Positions 32,932 through 41,075 of a DNA stretch of 64,000 nucleotides are shown here, in pieces. This DNA comes from an uncultured Dysosmobacter sp. (lineage in GTDB: Bacteria; Bacillota; Clostridia; Oscillospirales; Oscillospiraceae). The notes beneath the pieces were generated by a model. It was given only the letters and a program-made list of their open reading frames with translations. It made no database searches and was not told the DNA's origin. The stretch covers positions 32,634-96,633 of the forward strand of contig NZ_CANRKH010000008.1 in assembly GCF_947631165.1 (NCBI RefSeq), read 5' to 3'. The translations under genes were made by a program, and so were the position numbers. Within the stretch, counting starts at the first letter, position 1, and each line of letters opens with the position of its first letter.

Positions 32932-33156
32932 ATGGACATCAACATCAAGGAAAAAATCGAAGAACTGGTGGAGCGCATCACCGCGGACAAGAACCTGACG
33001 GCACAGTTCCAACGGGACCCTGTCAAGGCGGTGGAGGGCCTGATCGGTGTGGACCTGCCTGACGACGTGGTGGAAAAGCTGGTGGCCGGCGTCAAAGGCA
33101 AGATCTCCCTGGACAAGGCGTCCGGCGCGGTGGATATGCTGAAAAAGCTGTTTTAA
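32932..33156 (+). CDS. Small helical protein, resembling RiPP leader/NHLP-type peptides
   Basis: A 74-residue protein, all helical by appearance. The middle DPVKAVEGLIGVDLPDDVV, after LTAQFQR, resembles the nitrile-hydratase/Nif11-type leader pattern (FxxDP..A...LGV.LP). The C-terminus is an amphipathic lysine-rich helix (KISLDKASGAVDMLKKLF). There is no cysteine, serine-rich or Gly-Gly core to modify, and no maturase is adjacent, so it may be a stand-alone protein of this fold. AGGAGG precedes the ATG and a terminator follows. Function unknown. Confidence 0.75.
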   Translation: MDINIKEKIEELVERITADKNLTAQFQRDPVKAVEGLIGVDLPDDVVEKLVAGVKGKISLDKASGAVDMLKKLF

Positions 33157-33175
33157 GCTGCGGGATACGTACATG

Positions 33176-33213
33176 AAAAAGCGTCTGCCGAAATCAATCG
33201 GCAGGCGCTTTTT
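33176..33213 (+). terminator. Terminator after the small helical protein gene
   Basis: AAAAAGCG-CTGCCGA pairs with TCGGCAG-CGCTTTTT with one bulge each side. It also faces the end of the leftward DHHW gene. Confidence 0.88.
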
Positions 33214-33232
33214 ATAGTGGGAAACTTTCCGG

Positions 33233-34336
33233 TCACGGCTGGGTCAATAGGACCAAATTGCGCTCAAAAATGAAATTCTGAACGCTGTACAGCACCACGA
33301 TCTGATCGATGCCGTTCTCTGCCGCGTACCGGGCGGCGGAGGCCCGGTACTGCCGCAGGTCCAGCAGGTGGACCTCCGCAAAGCGCTGGGCCAGGAAGGG
33401 GGCCAGGGAGTCGGCGTAGCTGTCCCGGATCAGCAGGAGCCTTCCGGCGCTGTCCGGCAGGCTTTCGTTTCTGATGACGCACAAGGGCTGGTTGCCTCCT
33501 AAAAAGGCGGAGTATTTGTCCTTGGCGCTGAGATAGGAGGTATCATACAGGGGCGCTTCCTCCGCCTTGCCCGTTTTCCAGGAGGTGACGGCAAGACCCT
33601 CCTCCGGAGCCCAGAACTCCATGGTGTCCGGGGCAAGCCAGTGGATGCCGGACTGGGAGTACAAGGTCCCGTTGAAGTCCGTGCTGGCGGTTTTCGGTGT
33701 AAAGTTATTTTCCTTGAACGGTTCTCTGCCCAAAGCCTCCAGCAAGGCGTTGGCCCCATAAAAGGCCCCCAGCGTGGTCCAGTGATGGTCGGTGTTGTAG
33801 AAGATCTGCTGACCGGCATGCACCGTCAGGACCGTTTGAAAGTCGATATCGCTTTCCGTCAGCAGGGCTGTCTGGTCCCAACTCTCTGCGCCCTCCGGCA
33901 GCTTGTCCTTCCACACCTCCGCCGCCGAGGGGATCAGGCCCAGCGTCACGGGGACCTCTGCCATCTCCTCCAGGCGCTGGATGTAGGAGAGGTTCCTCTC
34001 CACCAGCTCCGGGTCCGGCGTCTCCACTTTGGAGATCAGGGTATCGCCGCAGAGGTACACACCGTTGAATTCCCGCTTGCCCAGGAGGTATTCGCTCCGG
34101 GCCTTCAGGCCCGTCCAGCCGTCCCGCAGGGGGAACTGGTCGGCGAAGTACTCCTCCACCGCCTCCGTGTAGCTGCCGTCCTTCAGCGTTTCCCAGGAAA
34201 AGGCGGGCCTTTGGGCCAGGGTGCGGTTCTCCGTCTCCGACTTGGCCCGGTCCGGCAGCGCGATGTGCCACGCCAGCAATCCGCCCAGGAACAGGCAGAA
34301 AAATGCCGTCAGGAAGCGGCTGTATGCTTTTGTCAT
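33233..34336 (-). CDS. DHHW-family protein (AlgJ/AlgX-like partner of MBOAT acyltransferase)
   Basis: A 367-residue protein with an N-terminal signal-anchor (FLTAFFCLFLGGLLAWHIAL) and a SGNH-like external domain. The defining motif NTDHHWT is near residue 180, and the catalytic serine region LLIRDSYADSL is near 303. It resembles DHHW and alginate O-acetylation proteins, which take acyl groups from an MBOAT partner onto a surface polymer. It lies 16 bp after the MBOAT gene, so the two act together. The acceptor polymer is unknown. Confidence 0.9.
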   Translation of the reverse strand: MTKAYSRFLTAFFCLFLGGLLAWHIALPDRAKSETENRTLAQRPAFSWETLKDGSYTEAVEEYFADQFPLRDGWTGLKARSEYLLGKREFNGVYLCGDTLISKVETPDPELVERNLSYIQRLEEMAEVPVTLGLIPSAAEVWKDKLPEGAESWDQTALLTESDIDFQTVLTVHAGQQIFYNTDHHWTTLGAFYGANALLEALGREPFKENNFTPKTASTDFNGTLYSQSGIHWLAPDTMEFWAPEEGLAVTSWKTGKAEEAPLYDTSYLSAKDKYSAFLGGNQPLCVIRNESLPDSAGRLLLIRDSYADSLAPFLAQRFAEVHLLDLRQYRASAARYAAENGIDQIVVLYSVQNFIFERNLVLLTQP

Positions 34337-34352
34337 GATGCCTCTTCCCCTT

Positions 34353-35747
34353 TCAGAACCGAAAATACAGGAACGGGTTGTAGCTGCCGTCCACCAGGTA
34401 GGCGGTGCAGAGCACCAGGCTCAGGGCCATCAACAGCGGCGTCAGGACCTTCCGCGCCCGGTCCGGCAGCTTCCGCCAGCCGTCCCGCCCCAGGGTCGTG
34501 GACGCCAGGAGCAGCGCCAGGAAGGTAACGGCATAGCTGCGGAGCCGGAAACCGTCCGCTCCGCTCCAGAGAGGCGCGCCGCCGAAGCAGGCGGCCAGAT
34601 ACCGTCCGCAGACGCCCAGGTCCTCTATGGCGAAAATGCCCCAGCCCACAAACACCACGCTCAGAGTGTACAGGTGCTTGAGCCAGACAGGCGTTTTGAC
34701 CAGGACGCTTTTCAGCACATATTTCTCCAGGATCAGCCATGCGGCGAAATACAGGCCCCACAGGATGAAGTTCCAGCTGGCGCCATGCCAGAAGCCGGTG
34801 CAGAACCAGACGATCAGGATGTTCCGCAGGGTTTTGGCCGTGCCGCCCCGGTTGCCACCCAGGGGGATATACAGGTACTCCCGGAACCAGCTGGTCAGGG
34901 ACATATGCCACCGCCGCCAGAACTCCGTGACGGAGGCGGAGAGATAGGGATAGTCAAAGTTCTCATTGAACCGGAAGCCAAAAATTTGGCCCAGGCCGAT
35001 GGCCATATCGGAATAGCCGGAAAAGTCGAAATAGATCTGGAAGCCGAATGCCAGCAGGCCCATCCAGCCTCCCAGGACCGACAGGGTCCCGGCAGATTGG
35101 GCCGCCAGCTGCTCGTCCCACAGCGCGCCGATGGAGTTGGCCAGCAGCACCTTTTTGGCAAGGCCCACGCAGAATCGGCGGACCCCCAGGGCAAAATTTT
35201 CCGTGGTGTGGACCCGGCGCTCCAGATCTGCCGCCACGGTCTTGTATTTTACGATAGGGCCAGCGATGAGCTGGGGAAACATGGTAACAAATGCGCCGAA
35301 GCTGATGATGTTCCGCTGCACCGGTGCGTCTCTTCGGTAGACGTCGATGGTGTAGCTCATGGTCTGGAAGGTGAAGAAAGAGATGCCGATGGGCAGTGGG
35401 ATGCCCAGCAGAGGGATGCTGATACCGGGGAGCAGGCTGAGGTTCGCCGCCAGAAAGTCCCAATATTTGAAAAAGCCCAGGAGCAGCAGGTTGAATATCA
35501 CGCTCTGGCCCACGAACCAGCGGGCCTTTTTGTCGTCGGCCCGGTATTTCTCCACCAGCAGGCCGTGGGTATAGTCGATGGCGATGGAGAGAAACATGAT
35601 GAGGATGTAGACCGGCTCTCCCCAGCCATAGAAAAACAGGCTCACCAGCAGCAGGACCAGATTCCGCCACCGCAAGGGCGCCAGGAAATAGACTGCCAGT
35701 GTCAGCGGCAGATAGACAAATAAAAATGTCAGGCTGCTGAAGATCAC
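34353..35747 (-). CDS. MBOAT-family O-acyltransferase (AlgI/DltB/PatA type)
   Basis: A 464-residue polytopic membrane protein with about 11 helices. The conserved core reads FWRRWHMSLTSWFREYLYIP near residues 273-292, and the catalytic histidine sits in FWHGASWNFILWG near 316. It moves acyl groups across the membrane to wall or surface polysaccharides together with the DHHW protein downstream. No dltA/dltC genes are adjacent, which argues against D-alanylation and for O-acetylation. The ATG at 35747 opens the operon; the DUF4358 gene lies upstream behind a hairpin. Confidence 0.94.
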   Translation of the reverse strand: MIFSSLTFLFVYLPLTLAVYFLAPLRWRNLVLLLVSLFFYGWGEPVYILIMFLSIAIDYTHGLLVEKYRADDKKARWFVGQSVIFNLLLLGFFKYWDFLAANLSLLPGISIPLLGIPLPIGISFFTFQTMSYTIDVYRRDAPVQRNIISFGAFVTMFPQLIAGPIVKYKTVAADLERRVHTTENFALGVRRFCVGLAKKVLLANSIGALWDEQLAAQSAGTLSVLGGWMGLLAFGFQIYFDFSGYSDMAIGLGQIFGFRFNENFDYPYLSASVTEFWRRWHMSLTSWFREYLYIPLGGNRGGTAKTLRNILIVWFCTGFWHGASWNFILWGLYFAAWLILEKYVLKSVLVKTPVWLKHLYTLSVVFVGWGIFAIEDLGVCGRYLAACFGGAPLWSGADGFRLRSYAVTFLALLLASTTLGRDGWRKLPDRARKVLTPLLMALSLVLCTAYLVDGSYNPFLYFRF

Positions 35748-35776
35748 CCATTCTCCCCCTTTTCAAACGTCAGAAA

Positions 35777-35802
35777 GACAGCCGCAGTTTCCCGCGGCTG
35801 TC
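35777..35802 (-). terminator. Hairpin between DUF4358 and MBOAT genes
   Basis: GACAGCCGC and GCGGCTGTC are perfect arms; on the minus strand a CTTTC tail follows. It may attenuate and not fully separate the two genes. Confidence 0.6.
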
Positions 35803-35812
35803 CGCTCAATTC

Positions 35813-36316
35813 TTACTGAAACTGCTGTTCAAAGCTCTCCGCGATCTCGCTCTGATGCTCGGCGGAGGCGATCATGGCCACATAGTTCCCCTTCCGGATC
35901 ACCTGGGCGTCCTTCCAGGACTCGATGGATTCCGGATACCAGGCGCCGCCGGGGTTATTTTCGTCGCCCACCTGATAGTCGATGCGGGCCTGGAATATCT
36001 CTTCTGCCTTATCCGCGTCCTCCTCCGTCTCACACTCCACAAAGGCCAGTTCGTTGACGATAGCGCTCATCATAGGCATTTTCAGCACCATCTGTTTTGC
36101 GGCAAGGTCGCTGATGCCGGGATAGTAACTCTCCAGCATCTCCCCCTCGATGTCCACCATATATTCATCATCCCACGCATACTTCTCCGCCAGACCGGCG
36201 TAAAAGCTGTTCAGCGCTACATCGGCGGTCTCGGACGTGTTGTCATCGCCGGCTCCGCAGGCGGTGAGACTCAGCAGCGCCAGGGCCGCTAGCAGCAGGA
36301 TCGTTGTTTTTTTCAT
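35813..36316 (-). CDS. DUF4358 lipoprotein
   Basis: A 167-residue lipoprotein: signal peptide KKTTILLLAALALLSL, lipobox LTAC with cysteine at residue 20, then an acidic linker and an alpha/beta domain (residues 33-165) of the DUF4358 kind. DUF4358 genes often accompany MBOAT and DHHW genes in clostridia, as here. A role in the same surface-acylation set is likely, but the biochemical job is unknown. Confidence 0.85.
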   Translation of the reverse strand: MKKTTILLLAALALLSLTACGAGDDNTSETADVALNSFYAGLAEKYAWDDEYMVDIEGEMLESYYPGISDLAAKQMVLKMPMMSAIVNELAFVECETEEDADKAEEIFQARIDYQVGDENNPGGAWYPESIESWKDAQVIRKGNYVAMIASAEHQSEIAESFEQQFQ

Positions 36317-36424
36317 GTCAGGCTCCTCTTTCTTTTTGATTCATTGACCTTCAGACGCAGCGAAAGGCCGAAAAGTTTCCCTACGCCCAGTATCTCCGAA
36401 AATCTTTCTTTCATAAACTCTCTC

Positions 36425-36453
36425 TTGCATTTATACAGGAACCGCGGTATGAT
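36425..36453 (+). promoter_or_regulatory. Promoter of the threonine aldolase-like gene
   Basis: TTGCAT and TATGAT are 17 bases apart; the start codon is 45 bases further on. Confidence 0.65.
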
Positions 36454-36498
36454 TTCAACAACAGATTGTTACTTTTTCAAGAAAGCAGGTAATTTTTT

Positions 36499-37521
36499 AT
36501 GTACAGCTTCCGAAACGATTACAGCGAGGGCGCTCATCCCAAGGTCCTGCAGGCCCTGACCGATACCAACCTGGAGCAGACGGTGGGCTATGGCACGGAC
36601 CCCCGCTGTGAGGCCGTCCGTGTCCTGATCCGCCGCCTGTGCCAAGCACCTGATGCCGATATCCATTTCCTCGTGGGCGGGACCCAGACCAATCTGCTGG
36701 CCATCGCCTCCCTGCTGCGGCCCCACGAAGCAGTCATCGCCGCCCACACTGGCCACGTCAACGTTCATGAGACCGGCTCCATCGAGGCCACTGGACACAA
36801 GGTCTGCACCGCCTTCTCCCCCGACGGCAAGCTGACGCCGGAGCTGGTGGAGTCTGTGGTCAGCGGCCACGGCGGCGAGCACATGGTCCTTCCCCGTCTG
36901 GTATATATCTCCGACACCACGGAAATCGGCACGATCTACACCAAGGCAGAATTGCAGGCCCTGCGGGCCTGCTGCGACAAGCATGGCCTGTTCCTCTTCC
37001 TGGACGGCGCCCGCCTGGGTTGCGCCCTCACCGCCCCGGGCAACGATCTGACCCTGCCGGACCTGGCCGTCCTGACCGACGCCTTCTACATCGGCGGCAC
37101 CAAAAATGGCCTTCTCTTCGGTGAGGCGCTGGTGATGAACACCCCCAATCCGTATTTCCGCTGGCACATGAAGCAGCGGGGCGCCATGCTGGCCAAGGGC
37201 CGGCTGCTGGGCGTCCAGTTTCAGGCTCTGCTGGAGGATGGGCTGTATTTCGATATCGCCCGCCACGCCAACGAGATGGCCCTCCGCCTGCGGGACGGCG
37301 TAACCGCCCTGGGATATCCCTTCCCAGTACCTTCTCCCTCCAACCAGCAGTTCCCCGTACTGCCCAACCGGGTCGTGGACGCCCTGCGGGAAAAGGGCTA
37401 CGAGTTCGAGACCGACCACGCGGTGGACGTGGATCACACCTGTGTCCGCTTCGTCACCAGCTGGGCCACGCCGGAGAGCGCCGTGGATACATTTTTAAAG
37501 GACCTGGCGGACTGCCAGTGA
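36499..37521 (+). CDS. Threonine aldolase/beta-eliminating lyase family PLP enzyme
   Basis: A 340-residue fold-type I PLP enzyme. It opens with FRNDYSEGAHPKVLQAL, has the PLP-ring contact HxxxxET in HVNVHETGSIEA (near 92-103), LFLDGARLG near 170 with the PLP-binding aspartate, and the Schiff-base lysine in GGTKNGLLFG near residue 201. Low-specificity threonine aldolases share all of these and split threonine to glycine and acetaldehyde; tyrosine-phenol-lyase-like activity is an alternative. Monocistronic between its own promoter and terminator. Confidence 0.92.
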   Translation: MYSFRNDYSEGAHPKVLQALTDTNLEQTVGYGTDPRCEAVRVLIRRLCQAPDADIHFLVGGTQTNLLAIASLLRPHEAVIAAHTGHVNVHETGSIEATGHKVCTAFSPDGKLTPELVESVVSGHGGEHMVLPRLVYISDTTEIGTIYTKAELQALRACCDKHGLFLFLDGARLGCALTAPGNDLTLPDLAVLTDAFYIGGTKNGLLFGEALVMNTPNPYFRWHMKQRGAMLAKGRLLGVQFQALLEDGLYFDIARHANEMALRLRDGVTALGYPFPVPSPSNQQFPVLPNRVVDALREKGYEFETDHAVDVDHTCVRFVTSWATPESAVDTFLKDLADCQ

Positions 37522-37527
37522 ACACAG

Positions 37528-37559
37528 TCCCCGGCGGTAAAATACCGCCGGGGATTTTT
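37528..37559 (+). terminator. Terminator after the aldolase-like gene
   Basis: TCCCCGGCGGTA pairs with TACCGCCGGGGA, followed by TTTTTG. Confidence 0.9.
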
Positions 37560-37615
37560 GTGTGTTTTTCCATTTTCCGTTGTACAATAGAGTAGAGAAG
37601 AAAGGAGGGGACGAC

Positions 37616-38146
37616 ATGACCGACACGGAGCTGCTGGCAAAGTGGCAGACTGACCACGACGCCGGTATGGAAGCCCTGCTGGCGCAGTATGCCCCCCTCC
37701 TGCGTTATGTCATCGGCGGCGTCCTCCGGGACCGGCAGGACGCGGAGGACTGCTTCTCCGAAGTATCCCTGACCCTGTGGCAGAAGCTGGACAGCTACGA
37801 ACCGGCAAAGGGCGGCTTGGCCGCCTGGCTTACTGCCGTGGCCCGGAACACCGCCCTGAACCATCTGAAAGCCCGCCTCCGCCGGGAAAAACACCAGCCG
37901 GACCCACCGCCGGAGGTCCCCTCGCCGGAGGAAGCCCTTCTGCGCCGGGAGCGGGCGGAGCTGCTGCGGCGGACGGTGGACGCGCTGCCGGAGCTGGACC
38001 GAATGGTCTTTTACCGCCGCTACTACTATTTGCAGCCTGTGGGCCGGATCGCCGCGGAGCTGGGCCTGTCCCAGCGTGCGGTGGAAGGACGTCTCTACCG
38101 TCTCCGCCAACGGCTGCGGGAAACGCTGGGAGGTGACGACGCATGA
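37616..38146 (+). CDS. ECF-type RNA polymerase sigma factor (module 3)
   Basis: A 176-residue sigma-70 family protein: region 2 (residues 25-85, with RQDAEDCFSEVSLTLWQKL and AWLTAVARNTALNHLK) and region 4 (residues 120-172, with LPELDRMVFYRRYYYLQPVG and ELGLSQRAVEGRLYRLRQRL). The ATG at 37616 has GAAAGGAGGGG ahead. It overlaps the membrane-protein gene that follows (ATGA), repeating the layout of the two modules at 7.7-12.5 kb. Confidence 0.9.
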   Translation: MTDTELLAKWQTDHDAGMEALLAQYAPLLRYVIGGVLRDRQDAEDCFSEVSLTLWQKLDSYEPAKGGLAAWLTAVARNTALNHLKARLRREKHQPDPPPEVPSPEEALLRRERAELLRRTVDALPELDRMVFYRRYYYLQPVGRIAAELGLSQRAVEGRLYRLRQRLRETLGGDDA

Positions 38147-39534
38147 ATCCTTGGGACGATTTTGACTGCACCCTGGCCAATGCGCTCAGCGATCTGCCGC
38201 CCTCCCAGGAAACCATCCGGGACGTGACCCCCTGGCGGACCGCCATCGACCGGATCGTTTTGGGCCTGTGCCTGACCTGCTTCTCCCTGAATTTTCTGTA
38301 CCTGCAATACCTGCTGCCCGCTGTGGGCGTCATCCAAACCTACTTGGGCTTCCGGACCCTGCGGAACGCCAACCGATGGTTCCGATTGGCTTGGTACGCC
38401 AGTATCTGTAAAGCTGTTTCACTTTATGCAAATCTCATACTGGCCGCCACACCATGGGAACCCGCCTCTGCCCTGCTCAAGACTGTTCTCTCCATTGCCT
38501 GCATGCTGTTGCTGCTGTTGGGGCTGCGGCAGGGCCTCCGCCAGATCGCCCGTCCCTTCGGGGCGCGGCGAGACCCGGTGCTATGGGCGCTGGTATGGTA
38601 TCTGGTCCTGATGGCACTGGCGCTCCTGCGGCCAGAACCGGGCTGGCCCACCTTCATCCTGCTGATTGCTGCATTCGTCCTCATTATCCGCTCCCTGTGC
38701 AAGGTCCGTGACCAACTGGAGACCTGCGGCTATACCATGGAAGCCGCGCCGGTCCGCCTCAGCGCGGAGCGGGTCCTGGCAGCCTATCTTGGCTCTCTGG
38801 CCTTGGCGGTGCTTCTGGCGGCTGTCCTCTCCTGCCGCGCTCCCCTAGCTGGAGCACCTGTCGAACAAAATTTCGACTCTCATGAAACCGCCGCCATCCG
38901 TCAGGAGCTGACGGATCTGCACCTTCCCGAGGCTGTGGTAAACGCCCTGCCGCCGGAGGACCTGGCCCGCCTCTCCGGCGCGGTGGAATCCACGGAGGCT
39001 GTGGGCGGTCTCCCCCTTGGGAACGTGGGCGAGGATGAACACCAGAACCAAGTGTTCGCCCTGCTCTTCCCCGACGGCAGCGTACAGCTCCTCCACGTCT
39101 TTTCCGCTGAACCGGATGGCACGATCTGGCAGAACAAGCTATCTCTCCGCTGCGACGCCAGCTTGTCGGAAGTCACTGGACGTTTGTTCTATACCCACGG
39201 CGGATCGGCCATGACCGCTCCTCTGGCCTTTGAAGAACCCGATGACATCAGCGGCATCGACTTCTTTGGGGAGACTTATCAGCAGTTTCGGGCGGAATCA
39301 GCTCTGTTCAGCTGGCCTGCCGCCAGCCAGGACCGCTGGGGCTATGTCATCGCCCGGGTCGATCAGGCGGCTAACCCCAAAACGACCTTTTCGGAGATCT
39401 TGACGGTCTCTTCCGCCTCCATGCCCCGTTATCCCTATCAGCAACCCACGGGCAAGGAATGGCGCTATGGCCGCCAATTCTACTATGGCAACGGCGCAAG
39501 CCTGCTCTGGAAGGCTGATGAAGAACGTTCCTAA
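38143..39534 (+). CDS. Polytopic membrane protein, probable anti-sigma partner (module 3)
   Basis: A 463-residue protein. Residues 1-35 are cytoplasmic; residues 35-240 contain about six membrane helices in pairs; residues 245-463 form an external domain with no cysteines after the last helix. This differs from the one-helix anti-sigma proteins of modules 1 and 2, but its gene overlaps the sigma gene in the same way. I recognise no domain in the external part. The call rests on context. Confidence 0.65.
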   Translation: MNPWDDFDCTLANALSDLPPSQETIRDVTPWRTAIDRIVLGLCLTCFSLNFLYLQYLLPAVGVIQTYLGFRTLRNANRWFRLAWYASICKAVSLYANLILAATPWEPASALLKTVLSIACMLLLLLGLRQGLRQIARPFGARRDPVLWALVWYLVLMALALLRPEPGWPTFILLIAAFVLIIRSLCKVRDQLETCGYTMEAAPVRLSAERVLAAYLGSLALAVLLAAVLSCRAPLAGAPVEQNFDSHETAAIRQELTDLHLPEAVVNALPPEDLARLSGAVESTEAVGGLPLGNVGEDEHQNQVFALLFPDGSVQLLHVFSAEPDGTIWQNKLSLRCDASLSEVTGRLFYTHGGSAMTAPLAFEEPDDISGIDFFGETYQQFRAESALFSWPAASQDRWGYVIARVDQAANPKTTFSEILTVSSASMPRYPYQQPTGKEWRYGRQFYYGNGASLLWKADEERS

Positions 39535-39568
39535 AAAATATCCGCCTCTCTGGAGGCGGATATTTTTT
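39533..39568 (+). terminator. Terminator after module 3
   Basis: A perfect 16-bp stem (AAAAAATATCCGCCTC with GAGGCGGATATTTTTT) closes a TCTG loop. Confidence 0.92.
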
Positions 39569-39570
39569 AT

Positions 39571-39641
39571 CGAATTTTTGTTCGATTTTCTCTTGACAAA
39601 AACATTTGTTCGATATATAGTGTGAATAGAACAAAAGTTCC
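39571..39641 (+). promoter_or_regulatory. SOS promoter with three LexA-like boxes
   Basis: TTGACA (39593-39598) and TATAGT (39616-39621) are 17 bases apart. A perfect Gram-positive LexA box core, GAAC-AAAA-GTTC, lies at 39629-39640 just after the start region. A second, AAAAC-ATTT-GTTCG, lies in the spacer (39599-39612). A third, CGAAT-TTTT-GTTCG, lies upstream (39571-39584) with one mismatch to CGAACxxxxGTTCG. Three boxes around one promoter argue for tight LexA repression and induction by DNA damage. Confidence 0.85.
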
Positions 39642-39659
39642 ACGAAGGAGGAAATGACA

Positions 39660-39785
39660 ATGACTGGCTGGACTCTGTTTTTCATGTTGGTGGGCGTGGC
39701 ATTTTTGACCGCTCAGCTGTTTCGTATCGTTGAGGCCATCGAGCGTCCCGCCCGGCGGCCCCGCCGCCGCGCCGTGGCCCGGTAA
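39660..39785 (+). CDS. 41-residue SOS-controlled single-helix membrane peptide
   Basis: The product has one hydrophobic helix (WTLFFMLVGVAFLTAQLF, residues 4-21), an amphipathic link IVEAIE and a very basic tail (RPARRPRRRAVAR). The start at 39660 is eight bases from AAGGAGG; an in-frame ATG at 39654 is too close. It is the first gene after the LexA boxes, twelve bases before the radical SAM repair gene. By position and shape it recalls SOS-induced small membrane inhibitors of division (SidA, YneA), though I see no sequence match. Too short for homology to decide. Confidence 0.7.
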   Translation: MTGWTLFFMLVGVAFLTAQLFRIVEAIERPARRPRRRAVAR

Positions 39786-39796
39786 GCTGACAGTCT

Positions 39797-41065
39797 ATGG
39801 ATGTTCTGGAAAAGCTGACGATCCTGACGGACGCCGCAAAATATGACGCCGCCTGCACCTCCAGCGGCGGAAACCGCAGGGCCAAGCCCGGATACATCGG
39901 CAATACCTCCGCTTCTGTGGCAGGCTGCTGCCATACCTTTTCTGCAGATGGACGGTGTGTAACGCTGCTGAAGGTTCTGATGACCAACCGCTGCGTGTAC
40001 GACTGCAAATACTGCGTCAACCGGCGCAGCAATGACACCAGGCGGGCGGCCTTTACTCCAAAAGAGCTGGCGGACCTGACCATTCAGTTTTACCGCCGGA
40101 ATTACATTGAGGGGCTGTTCCTCTCCTCCGGCGTGTTCCGCAGCCCGGACTACACCACGGAGCTGATGATCCAGTCCCTGCGGCTGCTGCGGGAGCAGTA
40201 CCGCTTCAATGGCTATATCCACGCCAAGGCCATTCCCGGCACGGCTCCGGAGCTGGTGGAGCAGCTTGGCCTACTGGCGGACCGTTTGAGCGTCAATATC
40301 GAGCTGCCCTCGGAAGCGGGCCTGCGGGCGTTGGCTCCGGATAAGACCAAGCATGCTATTCTGGCGCCTATGCGGCAGATCCAAGCCCGAAACCAGCAAA
40401 ACAAGGAAGAGCTGGTGAAGTACCGTCACGCGCCAAAATTCGCTCCCGCCGGACAGAGCACCCAGCTGATCGTCGGGGCTACCCAGGACTCCGACCGCCA
40501 CATCCTGCGGCTGACGCAGGGACTGTATGACCGCTACCGGTTAAAACGCGTGTTCTACTCCGCCTATGTGCCGGTGGTGGAACACGCATTATTGCCCTCT
40601 AAGGATATAAAGCCGCCCCTGCTGCGGGAGCACCGGCTGTATCAGGCGGATTGGCTGCTGCGGTTTTACGGCTTCCGGGCCGAGGAGCTTCTGGATGCGG
40701 ACCATCCGGACTTTGACCCTCGTGTGGACCCCAAATGCAGCTGGGCACTGGCCCACCTGGACTTTTTCCCCGTAGAGGTCAACACGGCGGACTATGAAAC
40801 GCTGCTGCGCATCCCCGGCGTGGGCGTCACCTCTGCCCGCCGCATCCTGTCCGCCCGCCGGGCTGGGCGGCTGCATATCGACGATCTGAAAAAGCTGGGA
40901 GTCGTCATGAAGCGGGCGCAATACTTTCTCACTGCATCCGGCAAGATACCAGATGGCCTTCGTTTTACGCCGGACAGCCTGCTGCGGGGGCTGATCGCCG
41001 CAGAGCGGCCTCTCCTGCCGCAGCAGGAGCTTGTGCAGATGTCCCTGTTCGATCCAGCTGGATAA
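39797..41065 (+). CDS. Putative DNA modification/repair radical SAM protein (TIGR03916 type)
   Basis: A 422-residue protein. The radical-SAM cluster motif is CVYDCKYCVNR near residues 66-76, after an N-terminal region with GGNRRAKPGYIGNTSASVAGCCHTF-type conserved residues (shown in part). The C-terminal part has a helix-hairpin-helix DNA-binding motif (LRIPGVGVTSARRIL near 335-350). Family members are always paired with a TIGR03914/TIGR03915 partner, sometimes fused to uracil-DNA glycosylase. The partner is next here. No strong ribosome binding site precedes the ATG, so it may rely on coupling to the small peptide. The chemistry is not established. Confidence 0.93.
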   Translation: MDVLEKLTILTDAAKYDAACTSSGGNRRAKPGYIGNTSASVAGCCHTFSADGRCVTLLKVLMTNRCVYDCKYCVNRRSNDTRRAAFTPKELADLTIQFYRRNYIEGLFLSSGVFRSPDYTTELMIQSLRLLREQYRFNGYIHAKAIPGTAPELVEQLGLLADRLSVNIELPSEAGLRALAPDKTKHAILAPMRQIQARNQQNKEELVKYRHAPKFAPAGQSTQLIVGATQDSDRHILRLTQGLYDRYRLKRVFYSAYVPVVEHALLPSKDIKPPLLREHRLYQADWLLRFYGFRAEELLDADHPDFDPRVDPKCSWALAHLDFFPVEVNTADYETLLRIPGVGVTSARRILSARRAGRLHIDDLKKLGVVMKRAQYFLTASGKIPDGLRFTPDSLLRGLIAAERPLLPQQELVQMSLFDPAG

Positions 41066-41075
41066 GGAGCTTCCC

